This document shows, piece after piece, positions 29,961 through 41,747 of a stretch of 64,000 nucleotides of DNA. The notes beneath the pieces were generated by a model. The model saw nothing but the letters and a program-made list of their open reading frames with translations. It searched no databases and was not told the origin of the DNA. The stretch's first letter is position 1. Each line of letters opens with the position of its first letter. The DNA comes from Pseudo-nitzschia pungens (taxonomy: Eukaryota; Bacillariophyta; Bacillariophyceae; Bacillariales; Bacillariaceae): assembly GCA_037355855.1 (NCBI GenBank), contig CM074769.1, positions 2,197,204 through 2,261,203 on the forward strand, read 5' to 3'. The position numbers and the translations under genes are program-made.

Positions 29961-30753
29961 TGCAGTAACCAGCTCATCTGCCTGATTAAAGGCACTCATA
30001 CTGTACCATGGGGACAGGGTCAATTTACGGTGATGGGCTGTCTGGGGTTCGTTGATGTGGCAGAAGGAACAGGATAGCATTCACAACTACCACAATTGGT
30101 TCATTGACATGACAATAGAAATTTTGCACAGCCAAGATACAAGGGATTTGATGCCAGGAATCAAGGCTCTGTCAAAGGAGCTCAGGCCAGAAGAGTTCAG
30201 ATCCATCTAGTAGTATAGTAGCCACACAAGCAGGCAGGATTACCCCCACGAAATATTTTTTTTGTGACAACAAACTGTGCTCAGGAGATCACACACCATT
30301 CATCACATTCATGAATGAGGGGAACGAAACAATACAAACTACTGACTGGATGAACAACAAGGCTCAGCATTGCAAAGGAATGCTCAGTATGCATTTTTTT
30401 CGGTTATGTCAATGTGCATCACAACAATGCTGTACTCAAGGAGGAGTTTGTAACATGCTGGCGTAGCCTTACTACGAAAGGGTTCTAAATGATTATTGAA
30501 TCCCGCATGTACACCAATATATGGTATTCATGTACGTATGTTCAGTATATACACACATACAACGGATACTGTCAAATATCAAGATAAACAAAGATTCCCG
30601 TGACTCGCCGATTATTGATATTATGCCCGACGAACATTACTATTGTTCAATCGCTCATTCATTCCATACTCAAGAAATCATTCCCATCTCGTAAAGTATT
30701 CAACCATTCTCTTCTGTAACACAATTTTATAATTATTCATCTTTAAAACACCT

Positions 30754-30934
30754 TGCCGTGCACCGGAATACAGTCACGAGTCCACTTGGGACTGGGAATA
30801 AAAATACGATTAGCGAGTCTCCGGATTGCTGATTTGGAGACTGCCGATAGCGATAGCAGATAGACTAACTGATAGAGCTCACAATTTGCATATCACTACT
30901 TTGTAAACACTACTAGTAGACCTGAGGTATGGCA
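30754..30934 (+). repeat. 5' LTR of gypsy family B (181 bp), followed by a palindrome
   Basis: TG…CA ends; matches 41748–41926. The first 14 internal bases (30935–30948) are TGATTTTAAAATCA, a perfect palindrome, where a tRNA primer site would normally lie. Confidence 0.88.
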
Positions 30935-30948
30935 TGATTTTAAAATCA

Positions 30949-31680
30949 AGCTGAGCACTGATGACCATGAGCAGAAACAACACTCGGTCGGTCGAGCAAA
31001 CCGACGAGAAGGAAACTGCTGAAAATGGAGGCGCAAAGAAGCAATAACAGGGAGAAGGACATCTGGTGTCTGCAGCACTAAGGAACACCAATCCCAGCAG
31101 CAGTTAGTGCCATTAGATGGGGCAGCAGCAGCAACAGAGACACCTAGGGACCTAAACAGGACTATGGTCGACAACAGAAATAATCCAAAAAAAATATGTG
31201 TCAAAAAAGTGACACGAAAAATCCAGTGAGTGGACTAACTGGACCAACACTGAGTGGATGGACAGACCAAATAGGGGATGCCAACCAAAACTCGAATATA
31301 GAGATATCCCAAAAGGTATATAATGAATACCCAAACACCACCAATCCCACGGGAAACGGGAAGTGGGACCGGCCCGGTGATTGCTTAATAGAGAAGCAAA
31401 GCCGGAGAACCACGGGAATTAAATCCAACGAAATAAAAACAGAAACAACTCCGGGGAACCACTGGATTCCCGGGAGCCAAAGAGAGAAACAACTCCCACC
31501 ATCGAAATGGATGGAACAAAAAATCAGTTATAACATTAGTTATCACGAGAGCAGCGAAAATCCAGACCAAAAAACTGGAGGAGCTGGAGTAATCATTCTT
31601 GCTCAGTTCAAACGCAAAGCAACAAGACAACAGAAATAGTGTAACTAAATTAAACTTAATAGAAAACTGATTAATCCACC
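30949..31680 (+). other. Leader between 5' LTR and gag of gypsy family B
   Basis: About 730 bp without a supported gene. A 147-codon ATG frame (31196–31639) is open, but its composition (Asn/Thr/Lys/Ser-rich, no recognisable domain) and its place in the leader make it more likely untranslated packaging sequence. Confidence 0.5.
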
Positions 31681-32749
31681 ATGGCGTCTAAAGGAACCAA
31701 ACAGAAACCCTTTAACTTTACACGAGAGGACTGGTCGGAAGATGCCACCACTGTGAAAATGAGTATCGACAGCGAGAAGGGCGGCGTCGAATTCAGTGAC
31801 TACCTGAAAAGTCCTCACCGGCACTGAAAGACCAGAACTCTTCATTATCTGGAAGAGAGATTTTGACCAGAAGATTGCTGGCAATGACAAACTCCAAGGA
31901 GACCAGAAACTGGACGTTCTACAGCGGATTCTCGCCAACGAGGCACTGTCCCTAGTCCAGATGACCTTGGGCCGGTCCTACTCCGCCAAGCCAAATCACA
32001 AGATACACAACAACAAACTGGTCCAGAAAAAGATCCAGGAGATTGAAAAACTCGACCAAACAACCAAAGAACCTCCCCCTGGGACAACCAAGGAGGTGGC
32101 AAAGGGGAAATCCACCCCAGAAGCCGACAACACTGAACCGACTGCTACAGCAAAATCGGATGAGGAAACAGAGCCAGAAGATCTCACGGCTCCGATCCCC
32201 AAGAAGAGCGTCCCAACCGCCCTCACCCAGTACTACCAATCCGAAGAGTACAAGAAGGATGTCATTGAGGAATGCATGCATGCCCTCAAGCTCAAGATTT
32301 TTGGCAATGACATGAATGGGAAGCGCTTGTACATCCTCCTCCGCAGATTCATGCGGGGGATTTGAGTCGACATGAAACACGGCATCCGCGCCTGGGCCAA
32401 CCGAATGGCTGAACTACAGAGCTATCTGCCAGATTGCCTCTGGGACAGTGGCAATGACCCAATAGAAGCACCTACCAGCTTCACAACAGCAGAAATGAAG
32501 GAAATCCTGGATTCCAACATTACCCACACCCAGAGGGACAAATTGGAACACATTGGTTGGGATGTCTACGCCCACTCCTTCAACACCACTATCAACAAGC
32601 TTGAAAACTTGGAAACCACCATCCGGAAGGAGGAGGAACTCCAAAAACACATCACCGAACTGGAAAAACAGAATGGTGGTGCCAAGAAAAACTCCAAGGT
32701 CGCGTCTGGGGGAGGAAATGGAAAGTCTCCTGGCAAAAAAAAGCGCCCT

Positions 32750-33088
32750 TGTGTCACGTTGGCGTAGGTACCCCTACGAGAGACTCTAAATGATTATTGA
32801 ATCCCGCATGTGCTCCAATACACAAGAATATATAAATAATATTCATGTACATATACTGAATATTATTCAAATATCAAGATAAACAAAGATTCCCATGAAT
32901 CAACGATTATTGATATTATGCCCACCGAATAATATATCATTATTCGATCGTTCATCCATATTCAAGGAATCATTCCCATCTCGTAAAGTATTCAACCATT
33001 CTCTGTCATAACACAATTTATTAACCTTTCATCTTTAAAATACCTCTATCCCGTATTACTCCATCTAATTCTACCTTAACGTGTAACA
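32750..33088 (+). repeat. 5' LTR of complete family A element
   Basis: Begins TGTGTCACG and ends CGTGTAACA. The junction with the internal region forms the palindrome ACAGTAATTACTGT (from 33088), also present in the minus-strand copy. Confidence 0.9.
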
Positions 33089-33285
33089 CAGTAATTACTG
33101 TTTATCTTTCAAAGTAGAAGACAGACAGGAACTCAGTACTGAATCATCCAAAACAACCTTTATCCTAAACAACAGGGATACATCGATACCCTGACAAGCA
33201 AAAAGAAACACCGATACGATCGATCGAACATCGAACCAATCAAACGAAACGCCAATACGAATTGATCGAACCATACGAATCAACC

Positions 33286-34356
33286 ATGGCAGGACTCTAC
33301 AGAGATCCTCCAATCAATTACACTCCTTCCTTCAACAGGAGCAAGCCCAAAAGAACCAAGCTCTCCATTACAAATGCCAATGGACACCAAGACAGCATGA
33401 AGATCCCTCTATTCACCGACAAAGGAGGTCTAGAAGAATTGCTCTTTGTTGAGGAAGCCTTTCGAAACGCAGCAAAGAATCTATCTCTTCCAGCAAGCAA
33501 TTATTTAGGACACTTCACCAGATGCCTAAATACAGACACCCAAAGCAAATGGATACACATGCTACAAGATCCATTAGAAGCTGACGAATACCAATATGAA
33601 GACAGCGTCGAAGGATATGAACAAGCAATCATTGACTTTATCAAGCAATTCTGCAATGCGACAGACGCCAAAGATATCATGCACACTTACCTTCGAAGCT
33701 CGGAATGCAAGAAACCAAGCAACGTCTCATGCAAAGACCATGCAGACCGGATGCAAATTCTCTTCAAATATACCAAAAGGCTCCAAGGCCATGGAACTGA
33801 CCTATCACCAACAGAAGCAAAAACAATCCTCCTGCATATCAACAGTTATGGTCTAATCCACCAAGGAATACAAGAAGATACCACCATCCAATTTATTGTG
33901 GACCATATGAGTTGTTTAGAACGCCAAGCAAAAAGAAAGGCATCGGACGCTCACTCAAATGCTGAATCGAACGCTGATTTGGACGCCGACAGCAACAGCT
34001 CTGATTCGAACGCTGACAGCATCGACAGCACCAACAGCTCTAATTCAAACAGTGACAGCGAAGCTGAAGAAGAGCAAGAACAAGAGCCATCCAGTGGCAA
34101 ACGAAAACATAATAATCCCTGCAGGATTCCGGGACACGACCATGATTGGTCAGAATGCCCAAAGAATAGATATTCCAAAAGAAATAAGAGTCAAAGCAGC
34201 AACAACAGCACTGCCACGACCCCTAGCAATGAAACTGGAAGCACTGCTTCAGAATCGCTCCAAGCCCACGAACAGCAAGCAATTGAATCCTATTGCATGC
34301 AACATGGAGGCCGGGTTGAAAGACAATCTGATGGCAGCCTACGATGGCAACCATAG
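33286..34356 (+). CDS. Gag of complete family A element (356 aa)
   Basis: ATG 33286 in ACCATGG context, 198 bp after the LTR. It is similar along its length to the minus-strand gag at 19841. Relative to that copy it has a small insertion around residues 95–110 and a shorter segment before the INSYGLIHQG block. The acidic Asp/Ser/Asn linker spans about 215–270, then CRIPGHDHDWSEC (Cys-x4-His-x-His-x4-Cys) near 285, then a Ser/Asn/Thr tail. The frame is intact and likely functional for particle assembly. With no pol in cis, reverse transcription must be supplied in trans; the donor family is not identified in this window. Confidence 0.88.
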   Translation: MAGLYRDPPINYTPSFNRSKPKRTKLSITNANGHQDSMKIPLFTDKGGLEELLFVEEAFRNAAKNLSLPASNYLGHFTRCLNTDTQSKWIHMLQDPLEADEYQYEDSVEGYEQAIIDFIKQFCNATDAKDIMHTYLRSSECKKPSNVSCKDHADRMQILFKYTKRLQGHGTDLSPTEAKTILLHINSYGLIHQGIQEDTTIQFIVDHMSCLERQAKRKASDAHSNAESNADLDADSNSSDSNADSIDSTNSSNSNSDSEAEEEQEQEPSSGKRKHNNPCRIPGHDHDWSECPKNRYSKRNKSQSSNNSTATTPSNETGSTASESLQAHEQQAIESYCMQHGGRVERQSDGSLRWQP

Positions 34357-35496
34357 CCAACTAATGAACAAAAGGATCACAGCATCCAGCACCGTGCCTT
34401 CAGTTCCCCTGGAACTGAATGCCAGATCAGCCCTGCTGACTGGGAAGACGCATGGAGGAGAACTCCCAAGAAAAGAGGGGAAGGAACCTACAGAGATGAG
34501 CCCTGTTGCAAACACAATGTTCGAACTAAATCAATGCGCTCGAGACCGATCCACAGTGACGGCAACAACAATCAACCAAATAAATAGAATAAAAGATTCA
34601 AAAATGGCAAATACATATAACAGCAAAAGGTTCGGACGCGAACTAATTGCAAAGGGTACAGACGCTTATGCCAAAAGAATCAAACAATCGAATCACATAT
34701 CGATATCGATAAGGGTACAGACGCAAAACAAAAAAAATAGGGTACAGCAGCAATAACAAGGCCAACCTTGTTCCAGACAAACAAACAGTCCTCAGGGAGC
34801 TCCTTAACACACCGGAGCAATCCCACAAAATCCATATTCAAAATCCACAGAGGTGCTCTGGAGTTACAAAATTCGAACCTCCAATGGACTGCTGCAGATA
34901 ACACCCCAAATAAAGCCCGGCAAAGTATCCGGCAAATTAACTGAATTTCTATGTGAATTTACCCAATAACCCACTAACAATGCGTCCCCTCTCTGCTTTA
35001 ACAAATCGCAGATATGGCAAGCAACTCATCCAACGCTCCGGCTTTTCACCTACCTAAACTCCGAATTCAACATCAGGAGGTGTTTTTATGCCTACCAAGA
35101 GCAATAAGCGCAATCGCTTTCACATCAATCAATCGACTCTCAAATCAGCTCCACTACCCCGAGAGGTACATAACAGTTGGGGGAGGAAAAGAATTTTCTT
35201 CGACTCTTTTGCTATTGTTAGCATGTCATTATGACCCATCTCAAAAAACAAGAAACAAATCAGAGAACAAGAAACAAAAAATCTTCGATTTTCAGTATCA
35301 CCAAGAAACAAAAAATCTTCGATTTTCAGTATCACAAAGAACCTTCTTCAATCCCACTTCGATCTACAATACCATATATCTTTCGAAATATTTCAAATGG
35401 CATATATCACCTTCAACCGGTTCTCCAAACAAGTACTCAACTCCGAACCTATTCTATTGAACCACATGCAAACTTCACCTAATCATTGGGGAACTA
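34357..35496 (+). other. 3' non-coding internal region of family A element
   Basis: No domain-bearing frame. It contains GGGTACAGCAGCAATAACA (about 34739) and a 30-base block starting CACAGAGGTGCTCTGG (about 34849), both shared antisense with LINE 5' UTRs. A short tandem copy of AAACAAAAAATCTTCG occurs near 35275 and 35308. Confidence 0.65.
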
Positions 35497-35835
35497 TGTG
35501 ACACGTTGGCGTAGGTACCCCTACGAGAGACTCTAAATGATTATTGAATCCCGCATGTGCTCCAATACACAAGAATATATAAATAATATTCATGTACATA
35601 TACTGAATATTATTCAAATATCAAGATAAACAAAGATTCCCATGAATCAACGATTATTGATATTATGCCCACCGAATAATATATCATTATTCGATCGTTC
35701 ATCCATATTCAAGGAATCATTCCCATCTCGTAAAGTATTCAACCATTCTCTGTCATAACACAATTTATTAACCTTTCATCTTTAAAATACCTCTATCCCG
35801 TATTACTCCATCTAATTCTACCTTAACGTGTAACA
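35497..35835 (+). repeat. 3' LTR of complete family A element
   Basis: Same length as the 5' LTR and nearly identical, beginning TGTGACACG. The target duplication GCCCT follows at 35836–35840. Confidence 0.9.
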
Positions 35836-35985
35836 GCCCTATGGACAACAACGGCAACAAGCAATTGTGCAAAACCTGTGGCAAGGTCCACGCCGGCAAA
35901 TGCTGGAAACTAACTGGAGGTCCCTCCAAGAAGGGGAAATTTGACCAGGAAACCATCAACCTGCTCAAGGAGCATTTTGTGGCAA

Positions 35986-38025
35986 TAATAATAATAATAT
36001 ACTTATTTAAGTAGGAAAATCCACCGAAGGTGGTTAAAAGCTACTCAGTCTGTAACCAGACTTTATCGTCGCCTCAATCGAAGAGAGGTTAGGCCCCAAG
36101 TTGTAGAACGACGCGCCGCCTCAACCATGGGGAATAGGCCCCAGGTTGTAAAGACGGCTATTTTGCAAACGAACCTTGGTAAGAAACAGGAAAAAAACGA
36201 ACCAGTCCAGAGCACAACAGACACAGCTGTTGCAAAGCGTACAGGAGACGGGGTAACAAGAACGTGAAAGGGAAAACACAAGCAAAACTGTCCCTTGAAT
36301 GCCACTGTACAGCATCAGTGATGCTTGGAGTGGTCAGCTGACACAAGCAAAACCCTTGCCTAGATACATAGTATCTGTAATGCAAGTGGTCAGCTGACGC
36401 AAGCAAAACTGGTCTCTGCATGCTGTATTGCAGCATCAGTAATGCGAGTGCCCCAAACACATTCCTTACCACTGTATGGTACATATAGTACGGAGCCTAC
36501 TACCAAATTCGTAACAGCTGTCCTTCTGTTCGAACTTCGTAGTAGGAGACACGTAGAGGCGGTGGAGCCTACTACCAAATTCAAATTCGTAACAGCTGGC
36601 CTTCTGTTCGAACTTGAACTTGCTCTCCTGTAGTAGCTTGGAAACAGGGCCTTTAAGTGAAAACACTTATGGACCATCAGGGCTGTAGGCTTGAAAACAG
36701 GTCTCTGCTGTACTGTGAACTGGAGGGGTATATGTAGGTGGTGGTGCGTTAAGTAACATGTACTTAGCAGCTTTGGGGCTTGGGTCATAAAAACAGTAGG
36801 TCCATAATCAAAAACAATTATGGACTATCAGGGCAGTAGACTTGAAAACAGATGACAGTTGAAGTGTGCATCTGAGAGGGTTATGTAGGTAGGAGAGCCT
36901 TAAGCAAGCTGTACTTAGCAGCTTTGGGGCTTGGGTCAGGAAATAGTAGGACCTTAAGTGAGAACACTTATGGTCCAGCAGGGCAGTAGACTTGAAAACA
37001 GATGACAGTTGAAGAATGCATCTGAGAGGTATATGTAGGTAGGAGAGCCTTAAGCAAGCTGTACTTAGCGGCTTTGGGGCTTGGGTAAGGAAACAGTAGG
37101 ACCATAAGCGAAAACACTTATGGTCCATCAGGGCAGTAGACTTGAAAACAGATGACAGTTGAAGAATGCATCTGAGAGGTATATGTAGGTAGGGGAGCCT
37201 TAAGCAAACTGTACTTAGTGGCTTTAGGGCTTGGGTCAGGAAACAGTAGGACCATAAGCGAAAACACTTAGGGTCCATCAGGGCAGTAGACTTGGAAACA
37301 GATGACATTTATACAGTACACCTGAGAGGGTTATGTAGGTGGTGGAGCCTTAAGCAAACTGTACTTAGCGGCTTTGGGGCTTGGGTCAAGAAACAGTAGG
37401 ACCATAAGCGAAAACACATATGGTCCAGCAGGGCAATGGACTTGAAAACAGATGACAGCTGGAATTTCTTGTAGAAATATACCTACAGTGGAAGGGGCTG
37501 TTCGTGAACTACACCTTGAAAAGACTTAGGGGACTTAGCAAGGAACCTTGAAGAATGTAGAACGTTAAGTGGAAATCACTTAGGAAGCTTGGAAACAATG
37601 TAGAACATTAAGTATAATATATACTTAAGGGCCTTGAGGGTGGAGCTTGGAAACAGATCGAAGCAGTACAGACGGCAACAGTAAGACGGCAACAGTATTA
37701 CGTAGTAGAAGTATTTTCGAATCGCTGTAGAATCGGTACTGGAGGTGCTGTAGAAAATTAGGTGTCGGTTTTGTTTTGGTTGTTGCTGCGGATCGATCGG
37801 CCGAGTGGTGAATTGGCAACCAAATCAACCAAAAGAAGCAGCCAGCAACTGAACCAATAGCAGAAACAAAGAGCGCAGGTCTTGGTTAATACATGTAGGT
37901 CCTGGGGTTGTGATTGGTGGTGTAAAAGGGAGCGAGATATCGCATGGTAAAGTTGTGTAGAAATCTACGTATTTTTAGTACTGGAACATCGGAACGTCGG
38001 ACAAAATGCGCGATGCGCAAATTGT
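35986..38025 (-). mobile_element. Non-autonomous LINE-like element NA2 (2,040 bp)
   Basis: It is the same family as NA1, reading minus, inserted in gypsy B gag with a 19-bp duplication starting AAGGAGCATTTTG (35967–35985 and 38026–38044). The 5' end at 38025 reads ACAATTTGCGCATCGCGC. The 3' end at 35986 has the three-hairpin module and an ATT-repeat tail. Inside, the marker GATGAC recurs at 36851, 37001, 37151, 37301 and 37451, again every 150 bp. The 166-codon frame in this array is an artefact of the period. The perfect 19-bp duplication indicates a recent insertion, although NA1 and NA2 differ at a number of positions. Confidence 0.88.
36690..37465 (-). repeat. 150-bp tandem array of NA2, five units
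   Basis: Period exactly 150 bp by the GATGAC marker. Units carry the complement of the NA1 hairpins, for example TAAGCGAAAACACTTATGG. One fewer unit than NA1. Confidence 0.82.
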
Positions 38026-38244
38026 AAGGAGCATTTTGTGGCAAAAGAAGACTCAGACAATGAGCAACATTCCAAACCCCACTGGGGAAGGAAACTCTCA
38101 AACCACGAGTACTCCTATGTGCTGGCCACGGCCCAAGCTGACCATGAGGTCTCCGATGATGAGATTGATATCTCTGAGAGGGATCTCAAAGAGTACAGAA
38201 GAAAGTACAGAAAGACCTTCAAGAAGAAAGGATCCGACAACTGA

Positions 38245-41200
38245 ATGGTTGACACTATCCACACCGGACCTCGCATAATCAACAGATTTGCGGACGTCTG
38301 TGTGGAGGTATTGGACCACAAGGGAAGGGGGAGGATGCTCCGGGGCCTACTGGACACCGGATGCTCCAAATCCATTATTCTAAGGCACTTTGTTGATCGT
38401 AGTCAACTAACGAACCGAGACCAAAGAACCGTCACCTATAACACGTACGGGGGCAAGTTCCAAACCAAGTCTGTGGCATCAGTGGGACTACGACTGATCG
38501 AATTTTCAAACTCCAAGACCATCAAATGGACCTTCCAAGTGGATGAGTACCATCACCATGAGGAGGTACCCTATGACATGATTATAGGATCCGATCTAAT
38601 GGCACAATTGGGACTGGATATTAAATACAGCACCCGGACAATTGAGTGGCAGGGTGACTCCATTCCAATGAAAGGGATGGGGGAGCTCTCTGACCCAGAC
38701 AAATGTGAGGCAGTATTCTTTGCCAACACACAGAGTCCAATCCTCCAACAGGAGGAAGAGAGGCAAGCCAAAATCCTAGATGCTGATTACTCCAAAGTCG
38801 ATATAGACGCTATGGTCAATGACCTGGAGATTACAGACGCATCCAAGGAAGCCTTGAAACAAACACTGAAGAAATTCCCGACACTCTTTGGAGGAGGTCT
38901 GGGACTACTCAAGAATATAGAACCGGTATCCATTGAACTCCAACCAGGGGTCAAACCGGTCCGGCAACGGTACTATTTGGTGCCCCATGCCTTCAAACAA
39001 GCACTCTGAAAGGAGATCAACAGGCTCTGTGAGATTGGAGTCCTGGAAAAACTGCCCCATGATGATGACTCACCATGGGCCTCTCCCACATTCTGTCAAC
39101 CAAAGAAGACAGGCAATATTCGGGTCCTTACGGACTTCCGGAAAATGAATGCAGCAATCCAAAGGAAACCATTCCCACTACTGCAAATAGGGGAAACAAT
39201 CCAAAGACTGCAGAAGTTCAAGTCCACCACGGCACTAGACTTGTCCCAAGGGTACTACACCATTCCCATTTGCAAGGAGAGCCAAAAGATTTGCTCTACC
39301 ATTTTGCCATGGGGAAAATATGCCTACAAGAGGTTGGCAATGGGGATTGCTTGTGCACCGGATATCTTCCAGTCCGTCATGATGAACCTACTGGGGGACC
39401 TGGATTATGTCCTTGTCTACATCAATGGCATCCTAATCATCCAAAGAGAAGGGGAATCCGAACAGGATCACCTCAACAAGATCAATACAGTCCTACAGCG
39501 ACTCGATGATGCTGGCTTTCGAGCCAATGTAAGGAAATCCTTCTTCATGCGGAAAGAAGTGGAGTATCTCAAATTCCTATTAACAACATAGGGCATTCAA
39601 CCCCAGCCAAAGAAGCTGGAGGCGATGAAGCGTCTGGAAGCCCCCAAGAACACCAAGCAACTCAAGATGTTTCTTGGTATGGTGAATTTCTACAGGGATA
39701 TGTGGAAGATGATGCAAGCTTCAGAGCCAACCTGAGGAAATCCTTCTTCATGCAGAAAGAAGTGAAATATTTGGGTCTCCTACTAACCACAGAAGGCATC
39801 CAACCCCAGCCAAAGAAGCTGGAGGCAATGAAATGCTTGGAAGCCACCAAGAACACAGAGCAACTGAAGATGTTTCTTGGAATGGTAAATTTTTACAGAG
39901 ACATGTGGAAGTGTCACTCCCACATCCTGGCCCCCCTCAACAAGCTAGCAGGCAAAAAGGGCAAAATGAACTGGTACTGGGGTCCAGTAGAGCAGAAAGC
40001 TTTCATGGAGGCGAAGAGGATGCTCGCAAATGAAGCAAAACTCGCATTCCCAGATTTTACGAAACCATTTCATCTCTACTCCGATGCCAGTGACAGGCAA
40101 CTGGGAGCAACGGTATGCCAAGATGGCAAACTCCTTGGTTTCTACACAAGGAAACTGAACTCAGCACAGCTCAACTACACTGTAGGAGAAAAAGAACTCC
40201 TGGGTATAGTGGAAGGACTAAAAGCATTCGAAGGAATCCTACGCGGCCAAGATGTAATCATCCATACAGACCACCTTAACCTACTCTACCAGCAGATGCC
40301 CACCCAAAGAATGGTACGATGGAGGCTTCTCATGGAGGAGTTCCATCCGGTAGTAGTCAAGCATGTTGCTGGCAAAGACAATGATGCAGCAGATGCGCTG
40401 TCCCGACTGGACATCACTGATGACCCAGCAGATACAGTGGAATGGCTACCACCAAATAAGCCCCTCACCTACGTGGACGAGGAAGAGCACCTCCGGCAAC
40501 TCCTATTTCCACTTGGAGAAGCACCGGCAGAATTCCAGGGCAATAGTGCATTCCCACTTGCTCCAGATATGATCCAGTTCTACCAACAAAAGGACACAGA
40601 GATCACGAGTGCACTGGAAAAAGACAAACAACTAACCACCAAAAATGTGGAAGGTTACAGTCTCATCCACAAAGAAGGGAAGATTATGATTCCCGACAAA
40701 CTCAAAGAAAGAGTCATGGAATGGTACCACACCATGTTGGTCCATCCCGGAGAAAAGAGAATGGAACAGAGCATCCGATCAGTGTTCACCTGGAAAGGAC
40801 TACGGAAGGATGTCCAGGATCTCTGTAAACACTGTCACACGTGCCAGATGTTCAAGAAGAGTGGCCGGAAGAAGTATGGATTACTACCGGAAAAAGCAGC
40901 TGAGATCACCAAATGGCAGAGGGTCAATGTGGACCTCTGGGGACCTGCAACTGTCCACAATAAAAATGGTAAAGACTACCACATCCATGTTCTCACCGTG
41001 GTGGACCCAGTAACCGGATGGTTTGAACTGGCTCACCTGAAGGACTCACCAAATGCTGCAGAAACTCAATGATTGTTGGACAGTACCTGGCTAGCAAGAT
41101 ATCCTCGACCGAAAGAAATTGGATTTGATGGTGGGAGTGAGTTCAAAGCAGAGTTCCAAGAGCTCTGCGACAAGATGGGGATGAAATGAAAGCCCAGTTG

Positions 41201-41719
41201 GGCTTGGAATCCACAATCCAATTCAGTGTTGGAGAGGATCCACCAGGTCCGGAAGGACTGCCTATTGTCCTTCAACCTGGAGCAGAGGGACCTCCACGAG
41301 AAGGACCCTTTGAGGAATTCACCACCAAGGCAGCATATGCCATCCGAAGCGCCATCCATACTACCCTGGGGTACTCCCCGGCACAATTGGTGTTTGGAAG
41401 GGACATGTTTATGCCTGTGAATTTCCCAGTGGATTGGGAAGCAATCCAAGCAAGGAAACAGAAGAGTATCCACAAGAGCAATATCCGGGAGAATCAGAAA
41501 AGGATTCCCCATGTCTATAAGGAAGGAGACTATGTCACCCTGGAAAGGAAGGGCATTATTCCAAAACTATCCTTCCCACGACAAGGACCTTACAAGGTGC
41601 TCAAGGCCCATGACAATGGAACTGTAACTATTGAAACTGCTCCCTTTGTAACCAACCAGGTTAACATTAGAAGAGTCCATCCCTATTATTGCAGGGATAG
41701 CACTAAGCTGGAGAAGTAA
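38245..41719 (+). pseudogene. Pol of gypsy family B: protease–RT–RNase H–integrase, decayed
   Basis: The frame begins right after the gag TGA and in the same phase. Protease: GLLDTGCSKSI (about 38346). A TGA at 39007 precedes KEINRLCEIGVLEKL. RT core: VLTDFRKMN and TTALDLSQGYY are present, but the YxDD box reads YING, so the active site is lost. A TAG stands at 39589 and a 203-bp diverged repeat (39505/39708) changes frame. RNase H: LYSDASDRQLGATV and HTDHLNLLY. Integrase: zinc-binding region with HTCQMFKK, then VNVDLWGP, a TGA at 41070 with a frame change, FDGGSEFK, a TGA at 41187, and a C-terminal region to 41719. Non-functional. Confidence 0.88.
39505..39905 (+). repeat. 203-bp diverged tandem duplication in gypsy B RT
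   Basis: The sequence from 39505 recurs from 39708. Both encode FRAN.RKSFFM.KEV and MVNFYRDMWK. The units differ by well over 10%, far more than a fresh slip would. The shift of 203 bases moves the downstream pol to another frame. Confidence 0.8.
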
Positions 41720-41747
41720 CCAAATGTGACAGTGCCATGGAGGAGTA

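Larger units (their letters stand above)
32750..35835 (+). mobile_element. Complete gag-only LTR element, family A (3,086 bp)
   Basis: Two 339-bp LTRs (32750–33088, 35497–35835) enclose a leader, one gag gene and about 1.1 kb of non-coding sequence. The target duplication GCCCT lies at 32745–32749 and 35836–35840, inside gypsy B gag. The LTRs are nearly identical (I saw one difference, at base 5), so the insertion is recent. No pol domains occur on either strand of the internal region. This resembles the plant terminal-repeat elements that keep only GAG. Part of the 3' non-coding region is shared, antisense, with the LINE 5' UTR. Confidence 0.92.
31681..38244 (+). pseudogene. Gag of gypsy family B, frameshifted and split by two insertions
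   Basis: It starts at ATG 31681. An extra A in the run at 31807–31810 shifts the frame; the shifted frame then reads FIIWKRDFDQKIAG and onward. A TGA stands at 32363. At 32749 the gag-only LTR element interrupts. The frame resumes after it at 35841 with CKTCGKVHAGKC, a zinc knuckle. At 35985 the short LINE-like element interrupts. The end (38045–38244) is Lys/Glu/Asp-rich and stops at TGA 38242–38244. Both insertions preserve the frame when one target duplication is removed, so the point lesions, not the insertions, date the first loss of function only loosely. Confidence 0.8.

Noticed and set aside
31196..31639. 147-codon frame in the gypsy B leader as a gene
   Set aside because: Low-complexity composition, no relative seen in other elements here, and position in the untranslated leader.
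35841..35985. Separate small zinc-finger gene starting at ATG 35841
   Set aside because: It is the continuation of gypsy B gag after the LTR element; the frame joins across the GCCCT duplication.
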